Position numbers and translations under genes: made by a program. DNA of 64,000 nt from Cryptomeria japonica. Taxonomy: Eukaryota > Streptophyta > Pinopsida > Cupressales > Cupressaceae. Under the pieces are notes generated by a model. It saw only the letters and a list, made by a program, of their open reading frames with translations, was not told the DNA's origin and made no database searches. This document shows, one piece after another, positions 34,173 through 46,512 of the stretch; positions within the stretch are counted from its first letter, which is position 1, and each line of letters begins with the position of its first letter. The DNA lies in NCBI RefSeq assembly GCF_030272615.1, contig NC_081405.1:571141095-571205094 (forward strand), read 5' to 3'.

Positions 34173-35633
34173 ATGTCAATGGATGGACTGCAGAAACCAC
34201 ACGTGGCAGTGCTACCATTTCCTGCACTGGATCACTACATTCCTCTGTTGGAGCTCTCAAGGCTTGTTGGGTCCCAAAATCTGATAGTCAGCTTTGTCAC
34301 CACTCCAGCCAAAGTACCCCGCTTTCAGGACTTCATTGATGAAGCTGTAAACTGCGGTATCAATCTTCGCCTTCAAGTCCTTCCTACGCTACATGTGGAA
34401 GGCTTACCAGAGGGCCGAGAAAGAATCGACGTTTGTCCCCCAGAGTTCCATGGCAACATATTTGCGATGGCCCTTCGATGCTTGGATGGAACTGCAGTTT
34501 AAAGAACAGGAAGTAGCGGCGGCGGCAGTCTGTGTCCTGCTCGATTCGTTCATGGGGTGGGCGCGACAGAGCGTCGAAAAGTTTTCAATTTCCCGTTGGA
34601 GCGTTTGGAGCCAGCGCGACAAACTCAGCCGCGTGTTCGATCATGCAGCGGGTGTTGGAGAAAGAAGGGGAGGATTGTCTTGTGTTGAGCTTGGATCTTC
34701 CCAGGCCTGTCAGATTTAAAAGGAATGAGATAAACGAAGATTACTGGAGTCCAGATGAGATTAATCCGATCACGAAGTTTGTTTTGCCGATGTTACAGAT
34801 CGTTAGTAAAGGCGTGTCGGGATTGATACTAAATACTTTCGAAGAGTTGGAGTCTGATTATGTGGAGCACCTGAGAAACCTGACGTGAAAACCAATGTGG
34901 ACTATAGGACCTCTTCTTCCGATGACTTATTTCGGTGGAGCCGGTAATAAGTTTAGCACTCACGGGAAAATGGCGGACATCCCGACAGACGAGCTTGTGC
35001 AGTGGCTGGACTCTCGGAGGACCGGATCGGTTGTGTACGTTTCATTTGGAAGCATGGTTAAACTTTCTAAAGAACAAACAAAGGCCTTGGCGAGAGGGCT
35101 AGAAGGTAGCAAACAACACTTCGTTTGGACTATCAAAGTTATGGAATCCGGGAGCTCAGGAAATGCAGAATTTCTTCCAGAGGGCTTTGTGGAGCGAACG
35201 AAGGACCGAGGGGTGGTCATATGGAGCTGGGCCCCAAAGCTTTTGATTCTTTCCCATCCTTCCGTAGGGGGCATTCATGAGCCACTGTGGGTGGAACTCT
35301 ACGCTTGAGAGCTTAACTCTTGGAGTACCCATAGCCGTATGGCCTATGTTTGGGGAACAGTTTCTTAATATGAGAACTATGGGGGAAATGGGTGTGGGGA
35401 TTCAATTTTGTGAACATCCCGCTGGGGTTCTAGACGAAGAAAAGGTGAAGGAGGTTTCAAGGCAGGTGCTTAGTGATGACAAAGGTAAAGAGTTGAGAAC
35501 AGCTGCGCAGAATGTGAAGGAGATGGCCAAAAAAGATGTTGGAGATGGAGGATCTTTGAAAGTAAATGTTGGATTCGCAAGTGAAATGCGCAAGCTGCTG
35601 AAGATGAGACAACAACAATCAAGTTTTCCCTAA
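34173..35633 (+). pseudogene. UDP-glycosyltransferase, copy 2, multiply broken
   Basis: Nearly full-length relative of copy 1. It keeps the original start at 34173 (MDGLQKPHVAVLPFPAL). The catalytic His context reads LDHYIP (Gly to Asp before His). Lesions, by comparison with copy 1: a 17-bp deletion near 34466, a second 17-bp deletion near 34593, a TGA at 34886-34888 (GGA in copy 1), and a +1 in a G run near 35266-35271 just before the HCGWNS part of the PSPG box. A 3-bp deletion near 35570 keeps frame. The frame then reads cleanly to the TAA at 35633. No intact product is possible. The family role would be transfer of glucose to small molecules. Confidence 0.92.
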
Positions 35634-35639
35634 GTTGTG

Positions 35640-36930
35640 TACACAGACTGGTTTTGTGAGCTCGGTTTGTGAGTAAGAGGGAGTGAGGTAGCCTAATATG
35701 GTGTTATCGATCGTGATTGTTTGTTTTGTATTGTTTTGGGGTTTAGATTGAGTGTGTTTATGAAATAAGGGTGGATGGGTTTGGTTTATGTCACCATCTT
35801 TTCATGGTCATTTGAAGATAAAGATGAAATAAAAAAAATCATTATGAAAATCTTATGTTGACTTGAAAGTACAATTTGTTAATTTTTTTCCAGCTACAAT
35901 TATCATATTATAAAGACATGCACTAAAAAAATCAATAACAACACACATGTACATAAAAATAATTTTGTTTTAAATTTTAATCAAGATTATTTTTGTGAAA
36001 ATGAGTTTATATTTCATTTTGTTTTTAAATTTTTTAGAAGAATGTTATTTATTATTGGGAATTTTCTGTTTGATTGGATTTACTGAATTTTTAAAGTATT
36101 TTATTTTATATAAGAATTCTTCAAATAGTTTAAGAGTTTTATATAGCTAGTATAGTGTTGTTTAGAAATAATTTTGCAATGAATTCAATTTAAAACTACC
36201 TCTCATGAAAGTATATTAATCCAAATTCAATTATAAATCTAAGGAGTGATGATAGAGAGAAAAATTATAGTACTAGTTAACATCAAACTAAATCTCTTCT
36301 AGTAATTAACTGAACTACCTAACTTGAAATGAAATATGAACACTTCCACCCAAATACAAAAGTTCTTATATATGTAGGATTTGTCTATTGACATTAGATT
36401 AATCAAGGACCTAGTTCGCATTAAAATCTCTCTATTTTTCATGGTAACTTTCACAGTGATGTCATTAGTAGTAGTTGATGGATAAGAGCAGGAGCATGCA
36501 AAAGAGGGGCAGTGGTAGGGTTTCTAGGGGATGTGTAGTAGAGGATGTTGTTGAAAATGATGTAGACTCTTAGGATGATGAAGATGCATTCACCATGGAG
36601 AGAGGTGAGACTTGTACGGTGGTTGTCCTATTTTTTTTTTGGGCCCCTATGGAAGGTCATATCGTCTTGGGGTGGGAACAACTTATTGTTCGTTCTTTGT
36701 GTTATGAAGGGGTTGAATCTATTTTTGTTGCTTGTGGGGCTTTCTCTCCTTTCCTCTATTTTTGCTAGCCTTTATTTCTTCGACTCTAAATGAGGTGGAG
36801 CATTTTGGGGTAATTTTGTTGGGTTCTTCTTTAACTCATTTGGTGGTTGGTTATGTGCACCAAGATGTGGTACTAAAGGGGGTCTTAAGATGCCACTTTT
36901 TTATTGAAATCAGCAAAGTCTGAACTTCAA
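35640..36930. repeat. 3' flank of UGT copy 2, duplicated at 47990-49350
   Basis: 35640-35880 aligns with the 3' flank of UGT copy 1. From about 35930 ('aataattttgtttt', 'gagttttatatagctagtat', 'ggatttgtctattgacatta') through 36480-36840 ('ggtagggtttctag', 'aatgaggtggagcatt') it aligns with 48040-49320. Copy 3's block has about 350 extra bases, including the TC microsatellite. A plus-strand coding relic may underlie 36480-36930 but none is recognised. Confidence 0.7.
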
Positions 36931-37261
36931 CGACAAATTGAACATAGTTACACTCCAAATTTGAAGATGCAATAAGAACAAGAGTCGATGTGGTCCAAAT
37001 ATACTATCTAAACTACTAATGTATTTTGAAAATGAAGGAGATTAAGGGTTTCAAAAAGGGGGGCCACAGAAAGTGGTCATGTTTTAATGCAAAAAATATA
37101 ACATAGCATTTGTTGTGGGCCCTCGTTAAATGTTAACCTTTTTTTTTTAATTTTTAAATTGCTTTAGTGAGAAATTATCTAACACCTCATAGTTTATGCT
37201 AGATTTTTCAACTAATTTTTTAATGAGTATAAGATTTTTTACTAATTTTCAAAGTGGACAC
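36931..37261. other. Intergenic, no gene seen
   Basis: AT-rich, ends in GACAC (37257-37261), the left target-site duplication of element C. Confidence 0.5.
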
Positions 37262-38035
37262 TGTAGACACCTAAAATTGTCATGTCTAATTAAATAAATA
37301 TTTTATTTATTTAATTATTTGAGCCTAATTCTTCTATTAATTAAATATATATTTATTTATTTAATTAATTCATTTATCCTCTTCTAGCCTTATTTCTCAT
37401 TTAAATAAATACATTTATTTATTTAAATTATCCTTTTCCTAAATTAAATAAATAATATATTTATTTAATTGATCCCACTTCCTCTATTAATTAAATGAAT
37501 CTTTATTTATTTAATTAATTCATTTTCTACCCATGACACATGTCATTCATCTCTTAATTCATACACTATCTACCCCTTTCATTATTTTATTATTTTCTTT
37601 ACCTACCCTCTAATCATAGCCGACCTCTTTTACACCTATCAATCTTATCCCTCCATTTCTTATAGTGTATTCTATATAAGGAGATGCTTCCTTCATTATC
37701 AAACCCTCACGAATGCATTCTAACCACTTGACCACACTTTCGAACATACATATGTGATCCTACTTGCAACCACATTTCCGTTCTTTGTTAAGCTCTTGTG
37801 CACACATAAAATCTGAGAGCAAATATATCAAGCAAGTTCAAGGGAGATAGGAAGAATGGAGATCCAAACCCTATTTCACATGTGATGGTATAATCTTTAT
37901 GATTTCATTTGATTTGCATTGTCTTAGGTAATCTTCATATGTTATGGTGGATCTTTATTAATTGTTAGGCTAGAGTTTTGTGGTTGAATCTATTTAGTCT
38001 TTCAATATTGTTGTTATCCATTTTCACCATATACA
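37262..38035 (+). repeat. 5' LTR of element C (774 bp)
   Basis: Starts TGTAGACACC and ends ATATACA directly before the primer region. It carries an array of about five AT-rich palindromes (37285-37525) and a 'ctatataaggagatgc' segment (37672) that probably contains the TATA box. Similar to the LTRs of B and D. Confidence 0.9.
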
Positions 38036-40582
38036 TTTTGGCATGCCCAATGGGACATGGATTTTTGTTAGATATATGTTTTTTGTAGGTTTTCCTAACC
38101 CTATATTGCTGTTTTGTAAAACAATTTGGAGAATAACCTTGTGCAGCTAGGGTTTTGGACACAAAATCAAGATCTTAGAGAGATTTGATCTGATCTCACA
38201 AAGGACTTGGAATTTTTGCACAAAATTTTGTATACAGGTTGAAGACAGTATCAAGAGATCTCAATCCAAAATTCAGAATTTTTGGAGCACATTTTCATTT
38301 TCTATGAATTTTTATGAGTTTTCATAAAAAAATAATTTTGAGAGCAAATGAGTGAATTTTTTGGATTTTCTTACATTTTTGGAAATCTCTCTGATTTTTA
38401 CACATGATCTATTCTTTGTGATTTTAATTTTGATGCAAAAAATTTCCTAAAAAATCAGATCTTTAAAAATTAGGGTTTTTCATTATTTTCATCAGATCTC
38501 ACAAACGGATTTGAATTTTGGCATCAATATTTTTTGCAAGTCAAGAACATTATCAGAGATTTTCAGTAAAAAAATCAGAGTTTTTGGAGCATATTTGAAA
38601 TTTCTATAAATTTTTTATGTATTTTTATGAAAAATTAATTTTGAGAGAAAATTAGCGAATTTTTTGGATTTTCTTACATTTTTGGAAATCTCTCAGAATT
38701 ATATACATGATCTATTCTTTGTTATTTTAAATTTGATGCAAAATAATTCCTCAAAAATCGGATCTTTGAAAATTAGGGTTTTGCATTATTTTGCTTATAT
38801 CTCACAAACTGCTTGGAAATTTTGGAGGAATTTTTTATGCAAGTTTGGAAGGTCATCAAGAGTGTCCAGTAAAAATTTTAGATTTTTTGGATCTATTTTT
38901 CATTTTATATGATTTTTTTATGATTTTTCATAAAAACTTAATTTTTGGAGCAAATTAGCAAATTTTTTTGATTTTCTTACATTTATGGAAATTTCTTGAA
39001 ATTTTATAGGTGGTCTTTTTTTTTAATGATGAATCAAATCTTTGAATTGGCCAAAAAAATCATTTTGTCAAAGGCCCCTATTTCATAAAGTCTTGTGGAT
39101 CTAAAATTTACCTAACTTGTGTGCTTGCAGGAAGGGGTGATCATTTGAAACAAACCAAACTACTAATAGATCTTTGTTGCAGGACCTTTGCAAGGGTTTT
39201 TGATCTTTATTGTGTGCCTTGTTTTCATAGACTAGCAAACACTTCAATTGGTGCACTAAAATTGAACCAGTGTCTTTTGTGTCTTGGGCAATAGGCTCTT
39301 TTTGTTTCATGTTTAGAGGACCTGTCTCCCCGTCTGGTCATTAGGACTACTAGTGAGCAGAGAACGACCCAAGTGGTAGTGAGGAAAACCCACCTCTTCC
39401 GAACCATTATAAACAACTATATCCATGGTGAAAGCCATGGGTAACATGTGTTGATTAGTTCATACCGACACTATGTCTCCCCATAAACCCATTTGGTCAA
39501 ATTTATTTGATCATTTGTAGGGCGTAACCCCTACTAGCTGGGAGCCTTCTGTATTTACAAAGTTGAAAGTGCTGCATGTATGGCCACACGAGCGAATGCC
39601 CTTACTAGCACCTTTTTGTTTTAGAAGCCAAAATCCTTCTAGTTGTTGGGGCAGGAGGTCAGACCTCTGGAGCGGCCCACACACATACGGTTCTTAGTAG
39701 AGGTACAAAATTCGCCACGAGGAGTTTTCATGGGGACTGATGCTTGGCTGCCCCGAGAAGTGAGTGCCGAGGGTGGAGCCAGTGGGGTCAAGCATCTAAG
39801 TATCCGCTCTGAATAGCGTAGCCTCATGTGGGATCAACAACTATTGTCCTGGCCAACCATAAGAATTGTCCTTGTCTTATTTTGAACAATCAAACATTCA
39901 AGACCAAACATCAAAACATTGTGTCTTTTGTGTCTTCAAGTGTATGAAAAATAATTTTACATCAAACAACACACTTTTCTTTGAGTCATTTTGAGTCTAA
40001 ACACTTGCAAACATTGAGTCTTCATCAACATTGTGTCATCTTGTCACAAAAAATAGTCAAAAAAATTCAGATTTGGTCACAACAAACAACTTCACAAATT
40101 GGAAAAATTTACAGTCCAAAAAACAAGAGCAATCAGTTTCAGAATTCTTGAGCTTCCTAGGCTATCTCTTCAGGTTTTCATCTAGCATTCAACCTACCTT
40201 TGGGTCTCACAAAGTTCATCATTGCTTTACACCTTGCATTACATTCACATTTGTCTAAACTTGAGTCACAAGGTCACTTTCTTGTTCTCATCTTGCTTTG
40301 TCAACACACTACATACAACAACATTTTGCTAAGTGGTCCCTCATCAAGGTCTATCACCTTTGGGTCTCATTTGGTCTTACTTAGAGTCAAGATCAACTTA
40401 CCTCATCAAGAGAAACTATCATCTCTTTGGAAGTCACACCTACTCTACTACATACATACTTGGTCTTACACTTTGGACATTGCAAGTACACTTCATATTT
40501 ATTTACATTACATCCAACTCTTGGTCTTTCATACTGTTTCCATCTTCATCTAGTCTCACACATCTTGGTCAATACCTAGTTC
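38036..40582 (+). other. Primer region and leader of element C
   Basis: The primer region TTTTGGCATGCCCAATGGGA is at 38036-38055. About 300-bp tandem units follow (38160-39000; 'aaaattagggtttt' at 38466 and 38769), then the conserved GC-richer block (39505-39850) with palindrome GAGGTC-x-GACCTC (about 39654-39666), then gag-proximal leader. No gene precedes the gag ATG. Confidence 0.7.
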
Positions 40583-43500
40583 ATGGTTGAAACCCATTCC
40601 CAAAAATCTAGGAGAGAAGCTAAAGAGACTCAAGAGTCCGCAAACATGAGTACTTATGAGTATGACAATGATATCTTTTTCAATTCTGATCATACCACAT
40701 TACCTGACATGGATGCCTATAGAAACATTCCAAATGTTCAGAACATGGACACTACAAACAACAATGATACACACAATGACAATACAAACAACATTTCAGT
40801 ACTTTCAGCAGAAGTGGAAGACTCTATCATGGATCCCCGTTTCAATCGATTGGTTGAGGAAATAATGAGGAGAGACAGACAATTCTTCTTACAAGTGATG
40901 GGACAAAGTGGAGCCAAGATTCCTCATGATTTTGACATGTCTCAAATAATGGAAAATTGACCTTTGCAACAACCTCATCTCAATATGGATCAAAGGAGGC
41001 CTAATAGAGGAGGAAATAGAGGACCACATATGGTGCCTAAATCACCATCATCTTTGTTTCAAAAACTTGAGGTCCCACATACACATGGTCAAGCATATGA
41101 TACTCACCTTTGTAGACCATTATGGAAGTCTTATGTAGAAAAATATACTCAATCACATGCCAATGCTAGTGACCAACCATCAAAGCAATTGGATATCCAA
41201 AGGCATGATCAAAATTTTGACACAAGAAAACACAGTGTCAAATTTGGGGGCAACACACTATAACAAACTCATGACATGCCTATAGAGTATGGTATACATG
41301 GACAAACCAGATATTCCATTCCTCATCATGACTCTATACCAAGTGGTCATTATACGCAGCATCATTATAGACCTCCTCCATATGAACATTTGTATGATCA
41401 ATATCATCCATATATGTAGTATGCTCCTCCTCCACCCGATGGTTTAGGCATGGGGTATGGTCCAAGAAGTCGGTCTCCACCTAAGAACAATTTGGAACAA
41501 CAAATTAAGGACTTACAAAAGAAAATGGATGACATAAATACACCGAAGCCAACTTACACAATGAGAGACATATGTCCCTATCCATTCGACAAAAGCATTC
41601 TAATGCCTCCTTTTCCTACACATTTTGTGACACCTAAGTATGATAAGTACAGAGGAAAAGGGGATCCTAAGGCACATATAAGACAATTTTTCACAGCTTG
41701 CATTGAGGTAGCAGCAGAAGAGACATATCTGATGACATTATTCCCACAAAGCTTAGGTGATCAAGCTATGGAATGGTTCTCCCAACTTCCACCTAGAATA
41801 AAGTCATGGGGTGACTTAGCAGAGGCATTTATCCAACATTTCTCTTACAACATAGAGATAGACATATCAGTCACTACTTTGTGCAACACCAAACAAAAGG
41901 ATGGAGAACCTTTTTCATCATTTTTACAAACATGGAGAAATCTAGCCAGCAGATGCTCTTGTGAAATTCCGCAAAAATAAATGGTAGAGATGTTCACCCA
42001 GAATGTTAAGACATTGGTTATGACTTAAGAAAAGCTTGTTTGTCCACCTTCAAAGACGTCATTGAAAAAGGCTTGGCAATAGAGAAGGTCCTAATTGAAT
42101 AAGGAGTAATTAAAATATTCAAAGAAAACAAAGAGGACTTTAAAGGAAAAGACAAGCCAAGATTTTAGAATAAAAACAAGAACACAGTCAATGATGGTGT
42201 TGTTGATGCCAATACAGTATGACCCAAAATCATTTTTTCGGGATCAATCTCTATAAATAATCAAGTGAATACTCAAACAACTTGCAAATCACAAAGGAAG
42301 TACACCCCATTGGGAGAACCACTTGAGTTAGCTTTCAAGAAGCTAGTGACAAACAAAATAATAACAATTCCAGATTTGCCTCCATATGAGCCAAAGGTGA
42401 AACCAAATTGGTGGAATGATGATGAATATTGTGAATTTCATAAGAGAAAGGGTCATAAAATAGGAAATTGTCATCGACTGAAGAACATCATACAAGATCT
42501 CATTGATAGAGGCGACATTGAGATTGAGGGACACTCATCTAATCAAGAACATGAAATGTTTAAGGAACCATTCCCAAAACATGACAAGGGAAAAGCTAAA
42601 GCCACAGATGAGTAGACCAACTATACCAGAGCATCTTATAACTATGATTCAACTATCAATCACATTTTGATGGACAATTACGTCTCTACCATTATCATCA
42701 AGGACAAAACGCATGAGAATTCTACCCATAGACCTAATATTGTCCTAAAAGGCATTGGATCCTCTTTCGAACCTACCTCTGAATGTAATGTTACAACTCG
42801 TCGAGGTAAATTCACTTTGCAAGGTGCTCCAGCTAAAAAAACTGCTTCCTCATCAACCAAACCTGAGTATGACCTTGTAGAATAGTTAGGGAAGACACCC
42901 GCGCTTATCTTCATCCTAGAGCTTTTGCGCATATCCCCCACACATAAATCCATTCTTGACAAAATCTTGAGAGACACTTCCGTCCCTATTGATCTGAACG
43001 TGGACCAGTTTCAAGCCATGGTGGAATACCTTTCTGTTCCACACTCCCTTACATTCATAGAAGCTGACAATGCCTTTGTGAGCTAACCACATAATGCACC
43101 TTTACATATTGAAGCCTTCCTACACAAACACCGAATAAAACAAGTCCTGATAGATGGAGGAGCAAGTCTAAACATTTGTACATTGAGCACTATTAAACAA
43201 TTGGGATATTCTGAAAAAGTTGTGAATTCTACAAACAAAATTACCATCAAAGCATATGATGATGAAGAGAATTCATCCAAAGGCATAGTCACCTTGCCCC
43301 TTAGAGTTGGGCCAGTTACAAAGGATGTGGTTTTTTAGATCCTTGATCTAGATCTCACATACAACATACTCTTGGGACATCCATAGATTCATGAGATGAG
43401 AGCAGTACCATCTACATATCATCGATGTATAAAGTTCCCACACAATGGAGTTGAAGTGACTGTCAAAGCTGACCCAAATCCATTCATATATTACAACAAT

Positions 43501-44451
43501 CTGCGACCTAGACCTGAAATAACAATCCCAGTCAATCGACAAGCTATTCCATCTTCAGTGTATGTGGAGCGAGAATCCTTGAAAGCTTCTACATCAAAAC
43601 AAGAAGAGATCAAAGAAAAGTTCAAGTTTAAAGACATGGGATGTGGTGAGTATATCTTTCATGTTGATCAACTCCCACTATCTCCTAAGATATTCAGTCG
43701 ATGGGAACAATCTACAAACGATTTCCAATGCCAAGGAATTGGGTGTGAACCACCTAGTGTTGTGGCTACTAAGTCCGCATGCAAATCTCCTCTAGTGGTG
43801 CAAGCAGCTCTTGATATCAATAGTCCTAAGAGTGGTTCCAGCGAAGAATCTGTTGAGCATATCACCAACCCTCTTGAGAAGACACATAGCTTTACCATTT
43901 CATCCACTCATTCCATTTCCACTCCACTCCTAGACTTGGATCAACAAGAATCAGAAAAGCCCTTACTAATTGGGGATCAAAAATCAAGCTTTGAAAAGAA
44001 AAATATAAAAGTCAAAAATAAAGAAAAGTCCTTCAGCCCAAATCAAAATCAAAAGCTACTAGACTCTGCAAAAATCAAAGTCAAGGATAAAACTCCTATG
44101 AATAAAAAATAACTAGACTTGATCTCCCCTAATATCAAAATAACTAGGGGCAAAAGTTCTACAATTGCAAGTAAAAAAGAATACATGTTGATCCTAAGTC
44201 TCCATCATGTTATCCTACTTTCACTTCTTTTCACAATCATAAGCCTTCATTCCTCATCCACTTGTTCCGCACATCCTTTCCCTTCTGGTGATACATCATG
44301 GACCTTTAATGGAGCTTCCTCGAGGGACTTTATTATCAGGGATGCCCAAACTTCTTTAGGTGACACACATATGGGCCTAAGTAGTCCACACACTAGTAAT
44401 TCTATCTTTGTTCCTTTATCAAGGAAGACAATCACTCGACCACACTTTTGA
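40583..44451 (+). pseudogene. gag-protease of element C, degenerate
   Basis: Starts at ATG 40583 (MVETHSQKSRREAKETQES). One frame with several stops runs to about 42007, where a 4-base deletion relative to element B shifts frame. It then continues in one frame to 44451. Landmarks: capsid core PPFPTHFVTPKYDKYRGKGD and QAMEWFSQLP (41600-41790), zinc knuckle CEFHKRKGHKIGNC (42430-42471), protease active site VLIDGGASLNIC (43147-43182) with the catalytic Asp kept, and DLTYNILLGHP (about 43355). Stops at CAG or TGG positions in B include those near 42615, 42885, 43337 and 43384. Gag forms the particle and the protease cleaves the polyprotein. The frame ends at the junction with the truncated 3' LTR. 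Confidence 0.88.
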
Positions 44452-44743
44452 ACATACATATGTGACCCTACTTGCAACCACATTTCCGTTCTTTGTTGAG
44501 CTCTTCTACACACATAAAATCTGAGAGCAAATATATCAAGCAAGACCAAGGGAGATAGGAAGAATGGAGATCCAAACCCTATTGGACATGTGATGGTATA
44601 ATCTTTGTGATTTTATTTGATTTGCATTGTCTTAGGTAATCTTCATATGTTATGGTGGATCTTTATTAATTGTTAGGCTAGGGTTTTGTGGTTGAATCTA
44701 TTTAGTCTTTCAATATTTTTGTTATCCATTTTCACCATATATA
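44437..44743 (+). repeat. Truncated 3' LTR of element C
   Basis: From 'cgaccacacttt' on it matches 37729-38035 of the 5' LTR. Upstream is protease-linker sequence (SRKTIT), so the deletion joined the two at a short shared ACT(C/T)GA. Confidence 0.9.
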
Positions 44744-44748
44744 GACAC

Positions 44749-45539
44749 ATCCTAAAAAGCAGAAATTTGAGTGTGCTCCCCCCTAAAATTAATGAAAACT
44801 AATCAAAAATCAAAACCCATTTTTTTCAAAGTGTGTAGAATTTTGGATATGCTTTTCTCCATGTCACCAACCCTACCTCAACACCTAACAATACCCACTC
44901 ATTAAAATGATTTATCATATGTTAATTAGTCTACTTTATCACAATTAAATTGATTTAACATTTATTATTATTTAACTAATAAAAATAAATTGTTTTTCCA
45001 CCAATTGTATAATCTATTAAAAAAATCATTAAAAACAATTATAATTAATTTGATAAAATTAAATCAAATTAAATCAATTAAATTATTGATAAAAATAAGT
45101 AAAAAAAGTTTCTTAAATAAATAAATTAGTTAAATAGCTAATAATATCTTCCACCTTTCCATGTCAATAAAATCAAATCCTATCCATTCATTGATTTTCA
45201 TTAATAATTTATAAATTGAATTCAAATCCATCATTTCCTCATCCTAATTCTAAACAATTATAAGCTATCAAACTAAGCAACAAACATTTTACCATTTGCA
45301 AAGCACATCCATTTGTTAATAAATATTGAACTACATGTTTTTGATTCATTTTGTTTATGTAACTCATCTTTACACTATAGAAATCAATATTTGATTTAAC
45401 TTGAAATTTTTATTTCTTGTCCAAAAATATTTCTTTTGTTTAAATTTCATGGTTATAATTTTCACATCTGACAAACTAACTAAATATAATATCGACAAAA
45501 ATAAACAATATTTGCAAGATAAATAATAACTATTCGATT
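44749..45539. other. Intergenic, no gene seen
   Basis: Strongly AT-rich. From about 45420 a degenerate copy of the UGT flank begins ('aatataatatcgacaaaaataaacaatatttgcaa', compare 46110). Confidence 0.5.
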
Positions 45540-46186
45540 AATTTTTATAATCAATATGTGCAATGGCCATCCATTCATGAGAAGACTTGTTAAGACATCT
45601 ATCCAACACACTATATGCACATTTGACTATATATTATTTAAAATTAAAAATTTTGTCACATTTGAATTTCAAATAATTAATGAATATGATCAAACAATTA
45701 ATAGGGTTAACATTTTAAGATGGCTATATATAAAAGCAATCAAATAAAAATATACAAGATAGTCAACATATGATATGTACAATAGTGATATGTCATTCAA
45801 GTCATAAATACAATTGACATTTGTCCGATTTAATGTCAAGATATGATATATAGGATAGTGATACGTCATTCAAGCCATAAATACAATTGACAATTGATTG
45901 ATGAATTAAATTCTTTAAGACATCATTTTTAAAAGAATAGAAAAATTATGATTTTTGTCCTTACTATGTCTTTAGAAACTAATAGGAAGACAAATAAATG
46001 ACATTTTTACAAACATTTAAAATAGAAAATTTAATATTATTATAAGAATTTTGTTCAAAAAAATTAATTCTATGTTTATAGTGTCCATTTGGGACAAACA
46101 AACAAACTAAAATAATATCGGCAAAAATAAACAATGTTTGCAACATGAAGACTAATAACTTCTTAATAATTTTTATCATAAATGAA
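45540..46186. repeat. UGT upstream flank, internally duplicated
   Basis: 45550-45640 repeats as 46435-46515. 45770-46080 matches 8540-8765 upstream of copy 1. 46080-46180 matches 17355-17460. Confidence 0.65.
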
Positions 46187-46300
46187 AGCGTCATCTATGG
46201 GGCCGACATAATGCACCGACTCCATGGTATATTTATAAGTCTAGCTTGTAAAATATACTATGCGACTGGTGTATTCTATCGTCCCCATAGCTAGAGCCAC
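46187..46300. mobile_element. Candidate MITE (114 bp)
   Basis: Absent from the paralogous flank at 17460. The inner terminal inverted repeats are CTATGGGGCCGACA (46195) and its counterpart TATCGTCCCCATAG (ending 46290), continuing to about 23 bases with 19 matches. Flanks AAATGAAA (46180-46187) and AAATGAAG (46301-46308) look like a 7-8 bp target-site duplication, as for hAT-type elements. Too short to code. Confidence 0.65.
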
Positions 46301-46512
46301 AAATGAAGACCATAACTTCACAAATAGAACACCATTATTACGCATTGATGGCAACAACTAACACCACTCCAACTGATGTAGACAAGAATGTATAAACCAA
46401 CACAATTATAATTAATATGTATAGTGACATATATATGGGATCCATGTAATGGTCATATACCCTTGAGAAGTCTTGTTAGGACAACATCTATCCCACATAT
46501 TGTATGCACATT

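Larger units (their letters stand above)
37262..44743 (+). mobile_element. Element C: internally deleted Ty3/gypsy element with TSD
   Basis: Plus-strand copy of the B/D family, flanked by GACAC (37257-37261 and 44744-44748). Order: full 5' LTR (37262-38035), primer region, leader with tandem units and the GC-rich block, gag-protease (40583-44451), then the last 300 bases of the 3' LTR. Pol, the 3' untranslated region with PMD, the polypurine tract and the first 60% of the 3' LTR are missing. The end of the 3' LTR reads ATATATA instead of ATATACA. Confidence 0.9.
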
